DNA of 45,745 nucleotides from contig JAICJV010000015.1 in NCBI GenBank assembly GCA_025928265.1, positions 1 to 45,745 on the forward strand. The letters are read 5' to 3'. Each line of letters starts with the position of its first letter. Within the stretch, counting starts at the first letter, position 1. The notes below the pieces were generated by a model, which worked only from the letters and a program-made list of their open reading frames with translations, did not search any database and was not told where the DNA came from. The stretch comes from Thermoleophilaceae bacterium (GTDB lineage: Bacteria > Actinomycetota > Thermoleophilia > Solirubrobacterales > Thermoleophilaceae). This document shows positions 1 to 7,685 of this stretch, piece by piece. A program made the translations under genes and the position numbers.

Positions 1-457
1 CAACAAGATCGGCCGCGCGGAGCGCAAGCTCGTCACCGAGCTCGGTCGCGAGCCCACCGCCGAGGAGATCGCCGAAGCCACGGGCATCGAGCCCGACGAG
101 GTCGACTCGATCAAGCGCTCGGCGCAGGCGCCCGTCTCTCTCGAGAAGCCCGTTGGCGACGAGGAGGAGTCCGAGTTCGGCCAGTTCATCGCCGACGAGC
201 GGGCCGAGTCGCCGTACGACCGTGCCGCCGAGATCCTCACCAAGGAGGCGCTGCGCGAGGCGCTCGAGAACCTCTCCTATCGCGAGCGGCGTGTGCTCGA
301 GCTGCGCTACGGCCTCGGCGGCGAGCATCCGCGGACGCTCGACGAGGTCGGCCGCACGTTCAACGTCACGCGCGAGCGGATCCGGCAGATCGAGAACCAG
401 TCGCTGAAGAAGCTGCAGTCGCTGGCCGAAGCGCAGAAGCTCCGCGACGTCGCTTAG
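1..457 (+). CDS. sigA: RNA polymerase primary sigma factor, C-terminal part (partial)
   Basis: The reading frame is open from base 2 and ends at TAG 455-457, giving about 151 residues; the 5' end lies outside the window. It covers the end of sigma region 3 (ELGREPTAEEIAEATG), the region 3.2 finger with its acidic stretch, and regions 4.1/4.2. The -35-recognising helix-turn-helix reads TLDEVGRTFNVTRERIRQIE, a near-perfect primary sigma signature, followed by the usual ENQSLKKLQ helix. It directs core RNA polymerase to housekeeping promoters. Regions 1-2 are not visible, so primary sigma is separated from a close paralogue only by the region 4 match. A strong hairpin follows 30 nt after the stop. 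Confidence 0.95.
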   Translation, partial: NKIGRAERKLVTELGREPTAEEIAEATGIEPDEVDSIKRSAQAPVSLEKPVGDEEESEFGQFIADERAESPYDRAAEILTKEALREALENLSYRERRVLELRYGLGGEHPRTLDEVGRTFNVTRERIRQIENQSLKKLQSLAEAQKLRDVA

Positions 458-489
458 GCGGCTGCAAACCTTCGCATTCCGGCGTCCTC

Positions 490-524
490 GGGGTGAGGCC
501 GTGCGGCCGCACTGCCCTCACCCC
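490..524. terminator. Hairpin terminator between convergent sigA and SRPBCC gene
   Basis: GGGGTGAGG (490-498) pairs perfectly with CCTCACCCC (516-524); the loop holds a second palindrome, GTGCGGCCGCAC (501-512). It lies between convergent genes, so it may serve both. There is no U-run directly after it, as is common in high-GC actinobacteria. Confidence 0.7.
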
Positions 525-563
525 TGCGTCCTTGGACTGCTCGGTTTTCCCCCGCCTCCACGG

Positions 564-1094
564 CTAGCCGGACTCGGCGCGGCGCGCTGCCACGCGCAGC
601 ACTTCGCCGCCGATCAGCCGCTCGAATTTCCCGAGCGCGGTCCAGAGCGCGCGCGTGCGCAGGCGCGCGCGCCTGTCCACCGGCTCGATGCGCGTCTCGC
701 TGACGAGCGTCGCGCGATCGCCGTCCTCCTCGACCCAGTGGCCGAAGACGACGCGCACGGTGTCGGGGCGGTCCCACGCGAGGAACTCGTCGGCGCCGTG
801 GATGCGCGGGTAGTCGCGCCGCAGCGTCCAGATCTTCCCGCAGAGGCCGGAGATCGACCACTGATCGCCCTCGGCGAGCACGGCGAACGGGTAGCGCCGG
901 AAGACGTCGCGGAAGGGGATGTCGCGCGGCGTGTCCGGGATGCGCCAGCGCACGACCCGCCCGAGCGTGGACGCCTCGCAGACCTGGACGGTTTCGGCCG
1001 CGTGCCACAGGTCATGCGCGGAGGCGCGCGCGCTGCGGCGGTGGAACGTCCGGACCTGGGGGTCGGGCAGCCACTCGTCGAGGTCGAGAGCCAT
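564..1094 (-). CDS. SRPBCC-like protein of unknown function
   Basis: This 176-residue protein starts at the ATG at 1094 (MALDLDEWLPDP); an in-frame start at 1127 would add 11 residues that do not look conserved. The pattern is that of actinobacterial polyketide-cyclase/START-fold (SRPBCC or DUF2867-like) proteins. An N-terminal beta strand and helix (HDLWHAAETVQV) are followed by alternating strands, including a repeated hydrophobic/charged pattern near VRVVFGHWVEEDGDRATLVSETRI, and a long C-terminal helix. Such folds bind small hydrophobic ligands; no ligand can be inferred here. It converges on sigA and is divergent from pilT, with 67 bp between the two starts. The family call comes from pattern reading only. 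Confidence 0.6.
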   Translation of the reverse strand: MALDLDEWLPDPQVRTFHRRSARASAHDLWHAAETVQVCEASTLGRVVRWRIPDTPRDIPFRDVFRRYPFAVLAEGDQWSISGLCGKIWTLRRDYPRIHGADEFLAWDRPDTVRVVFGHWVEEDGDRATLVSETRIEPVDRRARLRTRALWTALGKFERLIGGEVLRVAARRAESG

Positions 1095-1161
1095 CGGGGA
1101 AGCGTATGACTCGCGCCCTGCAACCACTCAAGGACAGGCGCCGCTCGACCGATGGAACCCC

Positions 1162-2286
1162 ATGTTCGAGCTTGAGCCCGCGCTTCGCCGCGTCATCGAA
1201 ATGGAGGGCTCGGACCTCCATCTGAAGGTCCCCGCCCACCCGCTGATCCGCCGTCATGGGCGACTGGAGCCGCTTGCGGACTCTGATCCGCTGACGCGCG
1301 ACGACACGGAGCGCATCCTCGCCGAGCTTCTCGGCACCGACAAGGAGAAGCTCGACGAGTTCATGGAGGAGCACGAGGTGGACTTCGCCTTCGGCGTCCC
1401 CGGCCTCTCGCGCTTCCGCGTCAACGCCTTCAGGCAGCGCGGCGCCATCTCGATGGTCCTGCGCGCCGTGCCGCACGAGATCAAGTCGATCGAGCAGCTC
1501 GGCCTGCCGGAGGTCGTGGGCGAGGTCGCGAACGAGGAGCGGGGGATCATCCTGCTGACCGGCACCACCGGCTCGGGCAAGTCCTCCACGCTCGCGGCGA
1601 TCATCGACCAGATCAACCGCACGACGGCGAAGCACATCGTCACGATCGAGGACCCGATCGAGTTCCTCCACCGCGACCGCCGCTCGATCATCAACCAGCG
1701 CGAGGTCGGCACCGACACCAACTCGTTCAGCCGCGCGCTGCGCCGCGTGCTGCGCCAGGACCCGGACGTGATCCTGGTCGGCGAGATGCGCGACGAGGAG
1801 ACCGTGGCCACCGCGCTGTCGGCGGCCGAGACCGGCCACCTCGTGCTCTCCACGCTGCACACGCTCGACGCGCCCGAGACGATCAACCGCATCATCGACT
1901 TCTTCCCGCCGCACCAGGGCCAGCAGGTCCGGGCCATGCTCGCGGGCACGCTGAAGGCGGTCATCTCCCAGCGCCTGGTCCGCACGATCGACGAGGCGGG
2001 CCGGGTGGCCTGCTGCGAGATCCTGCGCTCGACCGGCCGCGTGAAGGACATGATCATGGACGCGCAGGAGACCGGCCGGCTCACCGACGCGATCTCCGAG
2101 GGCTCGTACTACGGCATGCAGACGTTCGACCAGGCGCTCATGCAGCACGTGCAGGCGGGCCGCGTCTCGATGGAGGAGGCCATCAAGGCCGCCACGTCGC
2201 CGCACGACTTCAAGCTCATGGTGGCCGCCGACGGCAAGCGCTCGACGTCGGTCGACCAGCTCATGCGCGACGAGGCTGCTGTCTAG
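1162..2286 (+). CDS. pilT: Type IV pilus retraction-type ATPase PilT
   Basis: A 374-residue hexameric secretion ATPase of the PilT/GspE superfamily. The ATG at 1162 gives the typical PilT N terminus (VIEMEGSDLHLKVPAHPLIRRHG). The Walker A motif GTTGSGKSST is at residues 134-143, followed by the Asp box (HIVTIEDPIEF), the Walker B region (DPDVILVGEMRDEET) and the His box (GHLVLSTLHT). The C-terminal stretch GMQTFDQAL is typical of PilT rather than PilB. PilT powers pilus depolymerisation and twitching in type IV pilus systems. No other pilus gene sits next to it; the only pilin-like signal in the window is about 30 kb away at 32275. Its 3' end overlaps the signal-peptide coding region of the secreted protease. 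Length is normal for the family (340-380). Confidence 0.93.
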   Translation: MFELEPALRRVIEMEGSDLHLKVPAHPLIRRHGRLEPLADSDPLTRDDTERILAELLGTDKEKLDEFMEEHEVDFAFGVPGLSRFRVNAFRQRGAISMVLRAVPHEIKSIEQLGLPEVVGEVANEERGIILLTGTTGSGKSSTLAAIIDQINRTTAKHIVTIEDPIEFLHRDRRSIINQREVGTDTNSFSRALRRVLRQDPDVILVGEMRDEETVATALSAAETGHLVLSTLHTLDAPETINRIIDFFPPHQGQQVRAMLAGTLKAVISQRLVRTIDEAGRVACCEILRSTGRVKDMIMDAQETGRLTDAISEGSYYGMQTFDQALMQHVQAGRVSMEEAIKAATSPHDFKLMVAADGKRSTSVDQLMRDEAAV

Positions 2287-4120
2287 TCGCCTCACACTCG
2301 TCGTCTGCGGGCTGCTGCTCGCGCTCTGCAACTGCGCGGCCGCAGGCGCGGCGACGTACAGCGGCAAGCTCGAGATCCTGCACGCCGACGACTTCGCGCA
2401 CGCGCGCGGCCAGACGTCCTGGAAACTCGAGCGCAGGGGCCGCCTGATCCCGATCCGGCCCACGGCGGTCCCGCGCGCGGAGTCGGGCGACAAGGTCAAG
2501 CTGCGCGGGCGGCGCGTCGGCCGGTGGCTCGAGGGCAAGGTCATCCGCCGTGGCGGCCCGCGGATCCGTGCGGCCGGCGCACTCGGCACCCACAGCGTCG
2601 CCGTCATCCTCGTCAACTTCGCGACCGACGCGAATCCCGAGCCGTGGACGCCGGCGCAGGTTCGCGGGCGCATCTTCGACGACAGTGACTCGACGGCGGC
2701 GTTCTACTCCGAGGAGTCGCACGGCGACATCGCGCTGTCCGGCGACGTGTTCGGCTGGTACCGGATCGCCGGCCCGACGGACACCTGCAACTACAGCCAG
2801 TGGGCCGGCCAGGCGATCAGCGCGGCGAAGGCGGACGGCCACGACCCGAGTGGCTACGGCCACATCCAGTTCATCTTCCCCGAACAGTCGAGCTGCGACT
2901 GGGCGGGCCTCGGCCAGATGCCGGGCCAGTTGACGTGGCTGAACGGCTACATCGACCCGTGGGTGTCCGCCCACGAGCTCGGTCACAACATGGGCCTGCA
3001 CCACGCGTCCAGTTACCGCTGCACGTCGGGCGGCGCGACGGTCACGTGGAGCTCGAACTGCACCGCTTCGGAGTACGGCGATCCGTACGACGTGATGGGT
3101 AACAACTCGCACGTCTTCCACAGCAACGCGTGGCATCTCGCGCAGCTCGGCATCGTGCCGAGCACGGGCGTGAAGACGATCGCGGCGAGCGGCACATACA
3201 CGATCAAGTCGGCGCTGAACCGCGGCCCCGGGATCAACCTGTTGCGCGTCCCGACCGGCGGCACCCCCGCGCGCTACTACGACCTGTCGATCCGTGAGAG
3301 CGGCGGCGTCTTCGACAGCCTGCTGCCCACGTCGATGACGAGCGGCGTGTCGGTCCACTGGGACCCCGCCACCAGCGTCGTCACGCAGTCGCTGCTGCTC
3401 GACGGGACCCCCGGCACCGCCGGGAACTTCACCGACGCCGCGCTGCCGGTCGGCTCGACCTTCAGCGACGGCCAGAACTCGATCACGGTCGACTCGGTCG
3501 TGCCCGGACAGGCGGCCGTGAGCGTCGTGCTCGACGACCCGCGCGACACCGATGCGCCAACGGCGCCGGGCAACTTCAGCGTCGCCGGTGTCCAATCCGG
3601 CGCCGACCTGAGCTGGACCGCATCGACCGACAACGTCGGCGTCGCCGCGTACCGGATCGTCCGCGACAACGCGATCGTGGGCACCACCACCGGCCTCGAC
3701 TGGGTGGACGGCAACCTCGCACCGGGTTCGATCCACAGCTATCGCGTGCAGGCGATCGACGCGGCGGGCAACGGGACCCCGTCGGCGCTGCGCTGGATGA
3801 CCGTTCCGGCGGCGCCCGAGACCGGCGACGGTGCGGACACGACGCGTCCTGCGGTGACGGTCCTCAAACCGCGCTCGCGCGCACGACTCCGCCGGCGCGC
3901 CGTGATCGCAGCGGGTGCCCACGACGCGGACGGCGTCGCGCGGATCGAGATCTACGTCGACGGTCGCCGGGTGCGGGTCGCACGTGCGGCGAGACTGCGC
4001 TGGACCTGGGTGCTGCGCCGCGTGCACGCAGGCGCTCACACGATCCGCGTGCGCGCGGTCGACTCGAGTGGGAACGCCGCCTCGCGCTCGATCCGTGTCC
4101 GCGTGCTGCGCCGGGGTTGA
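2276..4120 (+). CDS. Secreted M11 (gametolysin)-like zinc metalloprotease with FN3 and Ig-like domains; start unresolved
   Basis: This frame encodes a hydrophobic signal segment (LVVCGLLLALCNCAAAGAA), a prodomain-like stretch, then a catalytic domain whose zinc motif HELGHNMGLHH is encoded at 2972-3004. Upstream, the domain has the VNFATD...YSEESHG pattern typical of M6/M11-like peptidases. After it come a fibronectin type III domain (about nt 3550-3820) and a C-terminal Ig-like module with DGRR. Two further conserved features are the Met in YDVMGN after the zinc site and the cysteines flanking it. The oddity is the start. No in-frame ATG, GTG or TTG exists between nt 2100 and GTG 2747, and starting at 2747 would remove the signal peptide and the prodomain. 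A CTG (2276 or 2279) or a sequencing indel near the pilT stop are the options. The listed start is therefore a placeholder. Confidence 0.75.
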   Translation: MLSSRLTLVVCGLLLALCNCAAAGAATYSGKLEILHADDFAHARGQTSWKLERRGRLIPIRPTAVPRAESGDKVKLRGRRVGRWLEGKVIRRGGPRIRAAGALGTHSVAVILVNFATDANPEPWTPAQVRGRIFDDSDSTAAFYSEESHGDIALSGDVFGWYRIAGPTDTCNYSQWAGQAISAAKADGHDPSGYGHIQFIFPEQSSCDWAGLGQMPGQLTWLNGYIDPWVSAHELGHNMGLHHASSYRCTSGGATVTWSSNCTASEYGDPYDVMGNNSHVFHSNAWHLAQLGIVPSTGVKTIAASGTYTIKSALNRGPGINLLRVPTGGTPARYYDLSIRESGGVFDSLLPTSMTSGVSVHWDPATSVVTQSLLLDGTPGTAGNFTDAALPVGSTFSDGQNSITVDSVVPGQAAVSVVLDDPRDTDAPTAPGNFSVAGVQSGADLSWTASTDNVGVAAYRIVRDNAIVGTTTGLDWVDGNLAPGSIHSYRVQAIDAAGNGTPSALRWMTVPAAPETGDGADTTRPAVTVLKPRSRARLRRRAVIAAGAHDADGVARIEIYVDGRRVRVARAARLRWTWVLRRVHAGAHTIRVRAVDSSGNAASRSIRVRVLRRG

Positions 4121-4124
4121 CGTA

Positions 4125-4160
4125 GCGCCTCCAGGCGCAGAGGGTGGTCACGCCACACCC
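4125..4160 (+). terminator. Paired hairpins after the protease gene
   Basis: GCGCCT (4125-4130) pairs with AGGCGC (4133-4138), and GGGTGG (4142-4147) with CCACaCCC (4153-4160). They begin four bases after the protease stop and precede a run of nine C (4170-4178) just before the Shine-Dalgarno of the next gene. This may be a terminator or a structured leader of the AIM24 gene. Confidence 0.5.
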
Positions 4161-4188
4161 GATTTCGAACCCCCCCCCAGGAGGACTC

Positions 4189-4905
4189 GTGCAGAGCACA
4201 CTCGGCTCCTTTCAGGAAACCCAGTCGCAGGAGGCGTTCGCCCTTCAGAACTCCAAGCTGCTGAAGGTCTCGCTCAACCAGATCACGATCCAGGCCAAGC
4301 TCGGCGCGATGGTCGCATACCAGGGCGACGTGAAGTTCGAGCACGCGGGCTCGGGCGGCCTCGGCAAGTGGGTCAAGAAGTCGATGACCGGCGAGGGCAC
4401 CAAGCTCATGAAGATCGAGGGCAGCGGCGAGGTGTTCCTCGCGGAGCAGGCCCAGGACGTGCACCTGATCAAGCTCGAGGGCGAGGAGATTACGTGCAAC
4501 GGCCGCAACGTGCTGGCCTTCGACGCGGGCATCGACTGGGACATCAAGCGCCTCGACTCCGGTGCCGCGGGCGCGCTCTCCGGCGGCCTCTACAACATGT
4601 CCCTCTCCGGGACCGGCTGGGTCGCGGTGATCTCGGACGGCCCGCCCGTACTGCTCCAGACCGGCGACACGCCGACGTTCGTGGATCCCAACGCGGCCAT
4701 CACGTGGTCGGCCAGCGTCACCCCGCACGTGAAGGTGGACGCCAACCTCAAGACGCTGATCGGCCGCGGCTCCGGTGAGACGATGCAACTCGGCTTCCAG
4801 GGCACCGGTTGGGTGCTTGTGCAGCCCAGCGAGGGTCGCGTCACCTCGAGCACGAACGGCAGCGGCAGCGGCGGGGGCCTGCTCGGCAACCTGACGTCGG
4901 GCTGA
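4189..4905 (+). CDS. AIM24 family protein
   Basis: A 238-residue protein of the AIM24/TIGR00266 family, beta-rich proteins of unclear biochemical role; the founding member is a yeast mitochondrial protein. GTG 4189 was chosen because a full AGGAGG lies at 4179-4184, while the in-frame ATG at 4144 has no such site. Family features include the early QSQEAFALQNSKLLKVSL segment, a glycine-rich FEHAGSGGLGKWVKKSMTGEG segment, and the internal pattern of beta strands ending in TGWVLVQPSEGR. The tail is a Gly/Ser-rich linker and a short hydrophobic end. No signal peptide or membrane helix is visible, so it should be cytoplasmic or peripheral. It stands alone between a secreted protease and an HxlR regulator. 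Confidence 0.85.
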   Translation: MQSTLGSFQETQSQEAFALQNSKLLKVSLNQITIQAKLGAMVAYQGDVKFEHAGSGGLGKWVKKSMTGEGTKLMKIEGSGEVFLAEQAQDVHLIKLEGEEITCNGRNVLAFDAGIDWDIKRLDSGAAGALSGGLYNMSLSGTGWVAVISDGPPVLLQTGDTPTFVDPNAAITWSASVTPHVKVDANLKTLIGRGSGETMQLGFQGTGWVLVQPSEGRVTSSTNGSGSGGGLLGNLTSG

Positions 4906-4940
4906 GCTGCGGTGGCGGGGGCCACTGCGCCCCCGCTACA

Positions 4941-4955
4941 CTTCACTTAATGAAG
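4941..4955. promoter_or_regulatory. Palindrome overlapping the HxlR gene start
   Basis: CTTCA (4941-4945) and TGAAG (4951-4955) form an inverted repeat around CTTAA, so the ATG at 4950 lies inside it. A TACACT-like -10 sequence lies just upstream (about 4937-4942), consistent with a leaderless transcript. HxlR proteins bind short palindromes, so self-repression by blocking this site is plausible; this is inference. Confidence 0.4.
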
Positions 4956-5309
4956 CTTGGAGCCGAATGCGCACCGAACGACGACGTCTGCCCCGTCTGC
5001 GCAACTGCCGAGCTCGTCTGCGCGAAGTGGACGATCCTCGTCATCCGTGACCTCGCCGAGGGCCGGAGCCGCTTCTGCGAGCTCGAGCGCTCGCTCGCCG
5101 GCATCAGCCCGCGGACGCTGTCGCTGCGCCTGCGCGCCCTCGAGGAGGAGGGCATGGTCGAGCGCCGCACCTATCCCGAGGTGCCGCCGCGCGTGGAGTA
5201 CGAGCTCACCGAGAAGGGCCGCGCGCTCTTGCCGCTGATCGAGGACATGCGCCGCTACGGGCGCGAGTGGCTCGGCGCGGGCGAGGGCACGCCGCTCGTC
5301 GCGGCTTAG
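4950..5309 (+). CDS. HxlR-family winged-helix transcriptional regulator
   Basis: This 119-residue protein has the complete HxlR layout. It opens with a cysteine-rich N terminus (Cys7, Cys14, Cys17, Cys24, including the family CPV motif), then KWTILVIRDLAEG, the recognition region FCELERSLAGISPRTLSLRLRALEEEGMV, and a beta wing (ERRTYPEVPPRVEYELTEKG). HxlR proteins often sense electrophiles or oxidants through the N-terminal cysteine. ATG 4950 was chosen over an upstream in-frame start at 4809, because that one lies inside the AIM24 gene and the family N terminus begins here. No partner gene is obvious; the next gene follows 55 bp later in the same direction. Confidence 0.92.
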   Translation: MKLGAECAPNDDVCPVCATAELVCAKWTILVIRDLAEGRSRFCELERSLAGISPRTLSLRLRALEEEGMVERRTYPEVPPRVEYELTEKGRALLPLIEDMRRYGREWLGAGEGTPLVAA

Positions 5310-5364
5310 CCGCACCCGCGTACAGCGAGAAAGGACCACGCGTGCGCGCGGCGAATCCGCCCGC

Positions 5365-6795
5365 ATGCGCAATCGCCGTCTTCACGATGCGCTGCGGGAC
5401 TTCGCGCTCGAGGCCGCGGCGCTGCTCACCAATGACCTCCGGCAGGGCGCGGAGATTCCCTTCGACGTCGTCGAGGAGCCGGGCGGCGGCTCGGTGCTCT
5501 ACCGCTACCAGCCACTGACGGCGGAGTTCGTCACGGAGCGCTGGCGCCGCCTGCGCGAGCTGCCCGCGTTCGGAAGCGCGGCCGCCGCGCTCGGCACCGG
5601 GGCGGAGACCTATCTGCGCATGCAGTCGGGCGGCGACTGCGCCGACTCCGAGGCCGGCCTCTGCGCGATGCTCGAGCGGCTCTACGAGGACGCCACCAGC
5701 TTCGAGTTCCCCGAGGACCGCTTCGAGCGCGTGTACGGCGAGGTCGAGCGGGCGCTGTTCGAGAACACAATCCGGACGGCGGTGATCGCGCCTCTGCATG
5801 GGGTGCAGATCGAGAACGACCGCGTCGACCTCGGCGATGGCCTGTTCCTGATCGTCGGTGACAAGCTCGACGCTCCGTCGGGAGCGGTGTGGTCGGACGC
5901 CACGGGTCACGTCGAGCGCGACGGCATGCCGAACGTGCTCTGCGTGCTGCGGCGCGACATCGCCGCGGACGAGCAGTTGCCCGTGAGCGAGGCGCGCATC
6001 CGTTTCCGCAAGCTCCTCACTGCGCTGCGCCTCTTCAAGCCCGGTGCGGTCTCCTTCGGGCCGGTGGGCTGGGGTCGCGTCGACGAGGGCGCGTGGCAGC
6101 CGATCCCGATCGGATTGAGCGGCCCGGCGCGCGGCGCCGACTGGCTGCTGTCGGCCGACGAGCAGCCGGAGCTGGTCGAGCTCGCGGAGATCGTCGCCGG
6201 CGCGCGGCCGGCCGGCCGGATCGCGTGGGCGCTGTCGCGCTTCGAGATGGGCTGCGAGCGCGCGCTCGACACGGAGGCGCTGTCGGACTACCTGCTTGCC
6301 CTGCGGTCGTTGCTCGACGCGACCGACGACTCGGGTCGTGCCGCGCTCACCCTGCGCATCGCCGCGCTGTGTGCCGAGGAGGGGCAGCGCCGGCAGCTGC
6401 AGCGGCGGCTCGAGCTGGCGTTCGCGCTCGAGGACAAGGTGATGACGGGCGGCAGCGCGTCGGCGTATCTCGAGTCGGTCGGCACGGAGACGCCGCGCAG
6501 CGTGGTCCTGGAGATCGAACAGCACGTGCGCGCGCTCTTGCGCGACGTCCTGTGCGGATACCTCTCGGCGGACCTGAAGGGCGCCGCGGATGACTTGCTC
6601 ATCACGGGTGACGCTCCGATTGAGATCCACGCTGAGGACATTCGTGACGAGTCGGCAGTGGGCAGCCCGCAGCCGGCAGAGCCGCAGTACGAGCCCGAGC
6701 CGGAACCCGAAACCGACGAGTTCGACGCCGGCGTCACGCCGTCCGCCGACTGGGAGCTCGACGACGACCCCGCGAGCTACTCGGCGCCGATCTAG
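5365..6795 (+). CDS. Unknown protein with C-terminal ApeA-HEPN-like region and acidic tail
   Basis: A 476-residue protein of no recognised function. Residues 1-300 are soluble alpha/beta without a motif I can name. Residues about 305-405 are helical and read like an ApeA-type HEPN domain: DYLLALRSLL, then TLRIAALCAEEGQRRQL, then LAFALEDKVMTGG, then VLEIEQHVRALLRDVL. In active HEPN proteins the third block carries R-x4-H (RSKIVHG type). Here the aligned residues are E356 and T361, so RNase activity is unlikely. The last ~40 residues are acidic and Pro-rich (EPEPEPETDEFD) and probably disordered. There is no signal peptide and no clear Shine-Dalgarno before ATG 5365. The HEPN comparison is from memory of the family pattern. 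Confidence 0.6.
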   Translation: MRNRRLHDALRDFALEAAALLTNDLRQGAEIPFDVVEEPGGGSVLYRYQPLTAEFVTERWRRLRELPAFGSAAAALGTGAETYLRMQSGGDCADSEAGLCAMLERLYEDATSFEFPEDRFERVYGEVERALFENTIRTAVIAPLHGVQIENDRVDLGDGLFLIVGDKLDAPSGAVWSDATGHVERDGMPNVLCVLRRDIAADEQLPVSEARIRFRKLLTALRLFKPGAVSFGPVGWGRVDEGAWQPIPIGLSGPARGADWLLSADEQPELVELAEIVAGARPAGRIAWALSRFEMGCERALDTEALSDYLLALRSLLDATDDSGRAALTLRIAALCAEEGQRRQLQRRLELAFALEDKVMTGGSASAYLESVGTETPRSVVLEIEQHVRALLRDVLCGYLSADLKGAADDLLITGDAPIEIHAEDIRDESAVGSPQPAEPQYEPEPEPETDEFDAGVTPSADWELDDDPASYSAPI

Positions 6796-6804
6796 CATCG
6801 GCGC

Positions 6805-7644
6805 ATGAAGCGACTGGCGATCGCGGCCGCGGGGGGCGTGGCAGCCGCGGCTGCCTGGGCGACGATCGTCGAGCCGCGCCGTCTCCGCGTTCGGCGTGTG
6901 GACGTGGAGGTCGAGGGCTGGCCGGCGGCACTCGACGACCTGAAGATCGCGCTCGTCGCCGACCTGCACGCGGGCGCGCCGCATGTCGACGAGAAGCGCG
7001 TCGCGCAGGTGGTGGCAGCTGTGAACCGCGCGCGGCCGGACATGGTCGCGCTGCTGGGCGACTACATCGACCCGGACGTCGCGCTCGGCGAGCCGGTCGC
7101 GCCCGAGGCGGTGGCCCGGCAACTCGGCGAGCTGGAGGCGCCGCTCGGCTCGTTCGCGGTGCTCGGCAACCACGACTGGGCAAACGACGGCGACCGCGTG
7201 CGCCACGCGCTCCGCGAGCAGCTCATCGACGTGCTGGAGAACGACGCGGCGTCCGTGCAGCTCGCGGGAGAGGTCCTCTGGATCGTCGGGCTCGCCGACG
7301 CCCGCGAGCGCGAGCCGGACCTGAGCACGCCGTTCGGCCTCGTGCCGCGGTCGGCGCCGTTGATCGTGCTCTCGCACAACCCCGACCTGTTCCCACGCCT
7401 GCCGGCACGGCCGCTGCTCACGCTCGCAGGCCACACGCACGGTGCCCAGGTGAACCTGCCGATCGTGCGCGAGAAGGTGACGCCGTCGCGCTACGGCGAC
7501 CGCTACGCCGGTGGCCTCGCCCGTGACGGGAAGCGGGTGATGTACGTGAGCCGCGGCATCGGAACGGCGGGCTACCCGGTCCGCCTGCGGGCGACGCCGG
7601 AGATCGTGATGCTGCGCGTACACGTGGCAGGATCTGCCCGCTAG
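6805..7644 (+). CDS. Membrane-anchored metallophosphoesterase (YaeI/YkuE-like)
   Basis: A 279-residue calcineurin-like phosphoesterase. An N-terminal hydrophobic segment (LAIAAAGGVAAAAAWATIV) serves as an anchor or uncleaved signal. The metal-binding motifs follow in order: DLH (in ALVADLHAG), GDYIDPD, GNHDW and GHTHGAQ, the last containing the two metal histidines. The pattern and length fit the YaeI/YkuE group, members of which act on membrane-linked phosphodiesters such as UDP-diacylglucosamine; the substrate here cannot be read from sequence. It starts nine bases after the preceding stop with no Shine-Dalgarno, so it may be leaderless or cotranscribed. Confidence 0.88.
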   Translation: MKRLAIAAAGGVAAAAAWATIVEPRRLRVRRVDVEVEGWPAALDDLKIALVADLHAGAPHVDEKRVAQVVAAVNRARPDMVALLGDYIDPDVALGEPVAPEAVARQLGELEAPLGSFAVLGNHDWANDGDRVRHALREQLIDVLENDAASVQLAGEVLWIVGLADAREREPDLSTPFGLVPRSAPLIVLSHNPDLFPRLPARPLLTLAGHTHGAQVNLPIVREKVTPSRYGDRYAGGLARDGKRVMYVSRGIGTAGYPVRLRATPEIVMLRVHVAGSAR

Positions 7645-7685
7645 TTGTCGTTGCTGCCACGCGCCCGGCAGGCGATGATGCGGGT

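Noticed and set aside
1012-2673. 553-codon open frame on the minus strand opposite pilT
   Set aside because: It is a high-GC shadow of pilT; its Arg/His/Val-rich translation has no domain pattern, while the plus strand carries a complete PilT.
5206-7623. 805-codon open frame on the minus strand
   Set aside because: It crosses three well-supported plus-strand genes (HxlR, the HEPN-like protein, the metallophosphoesterase) and its translation is low complexity.
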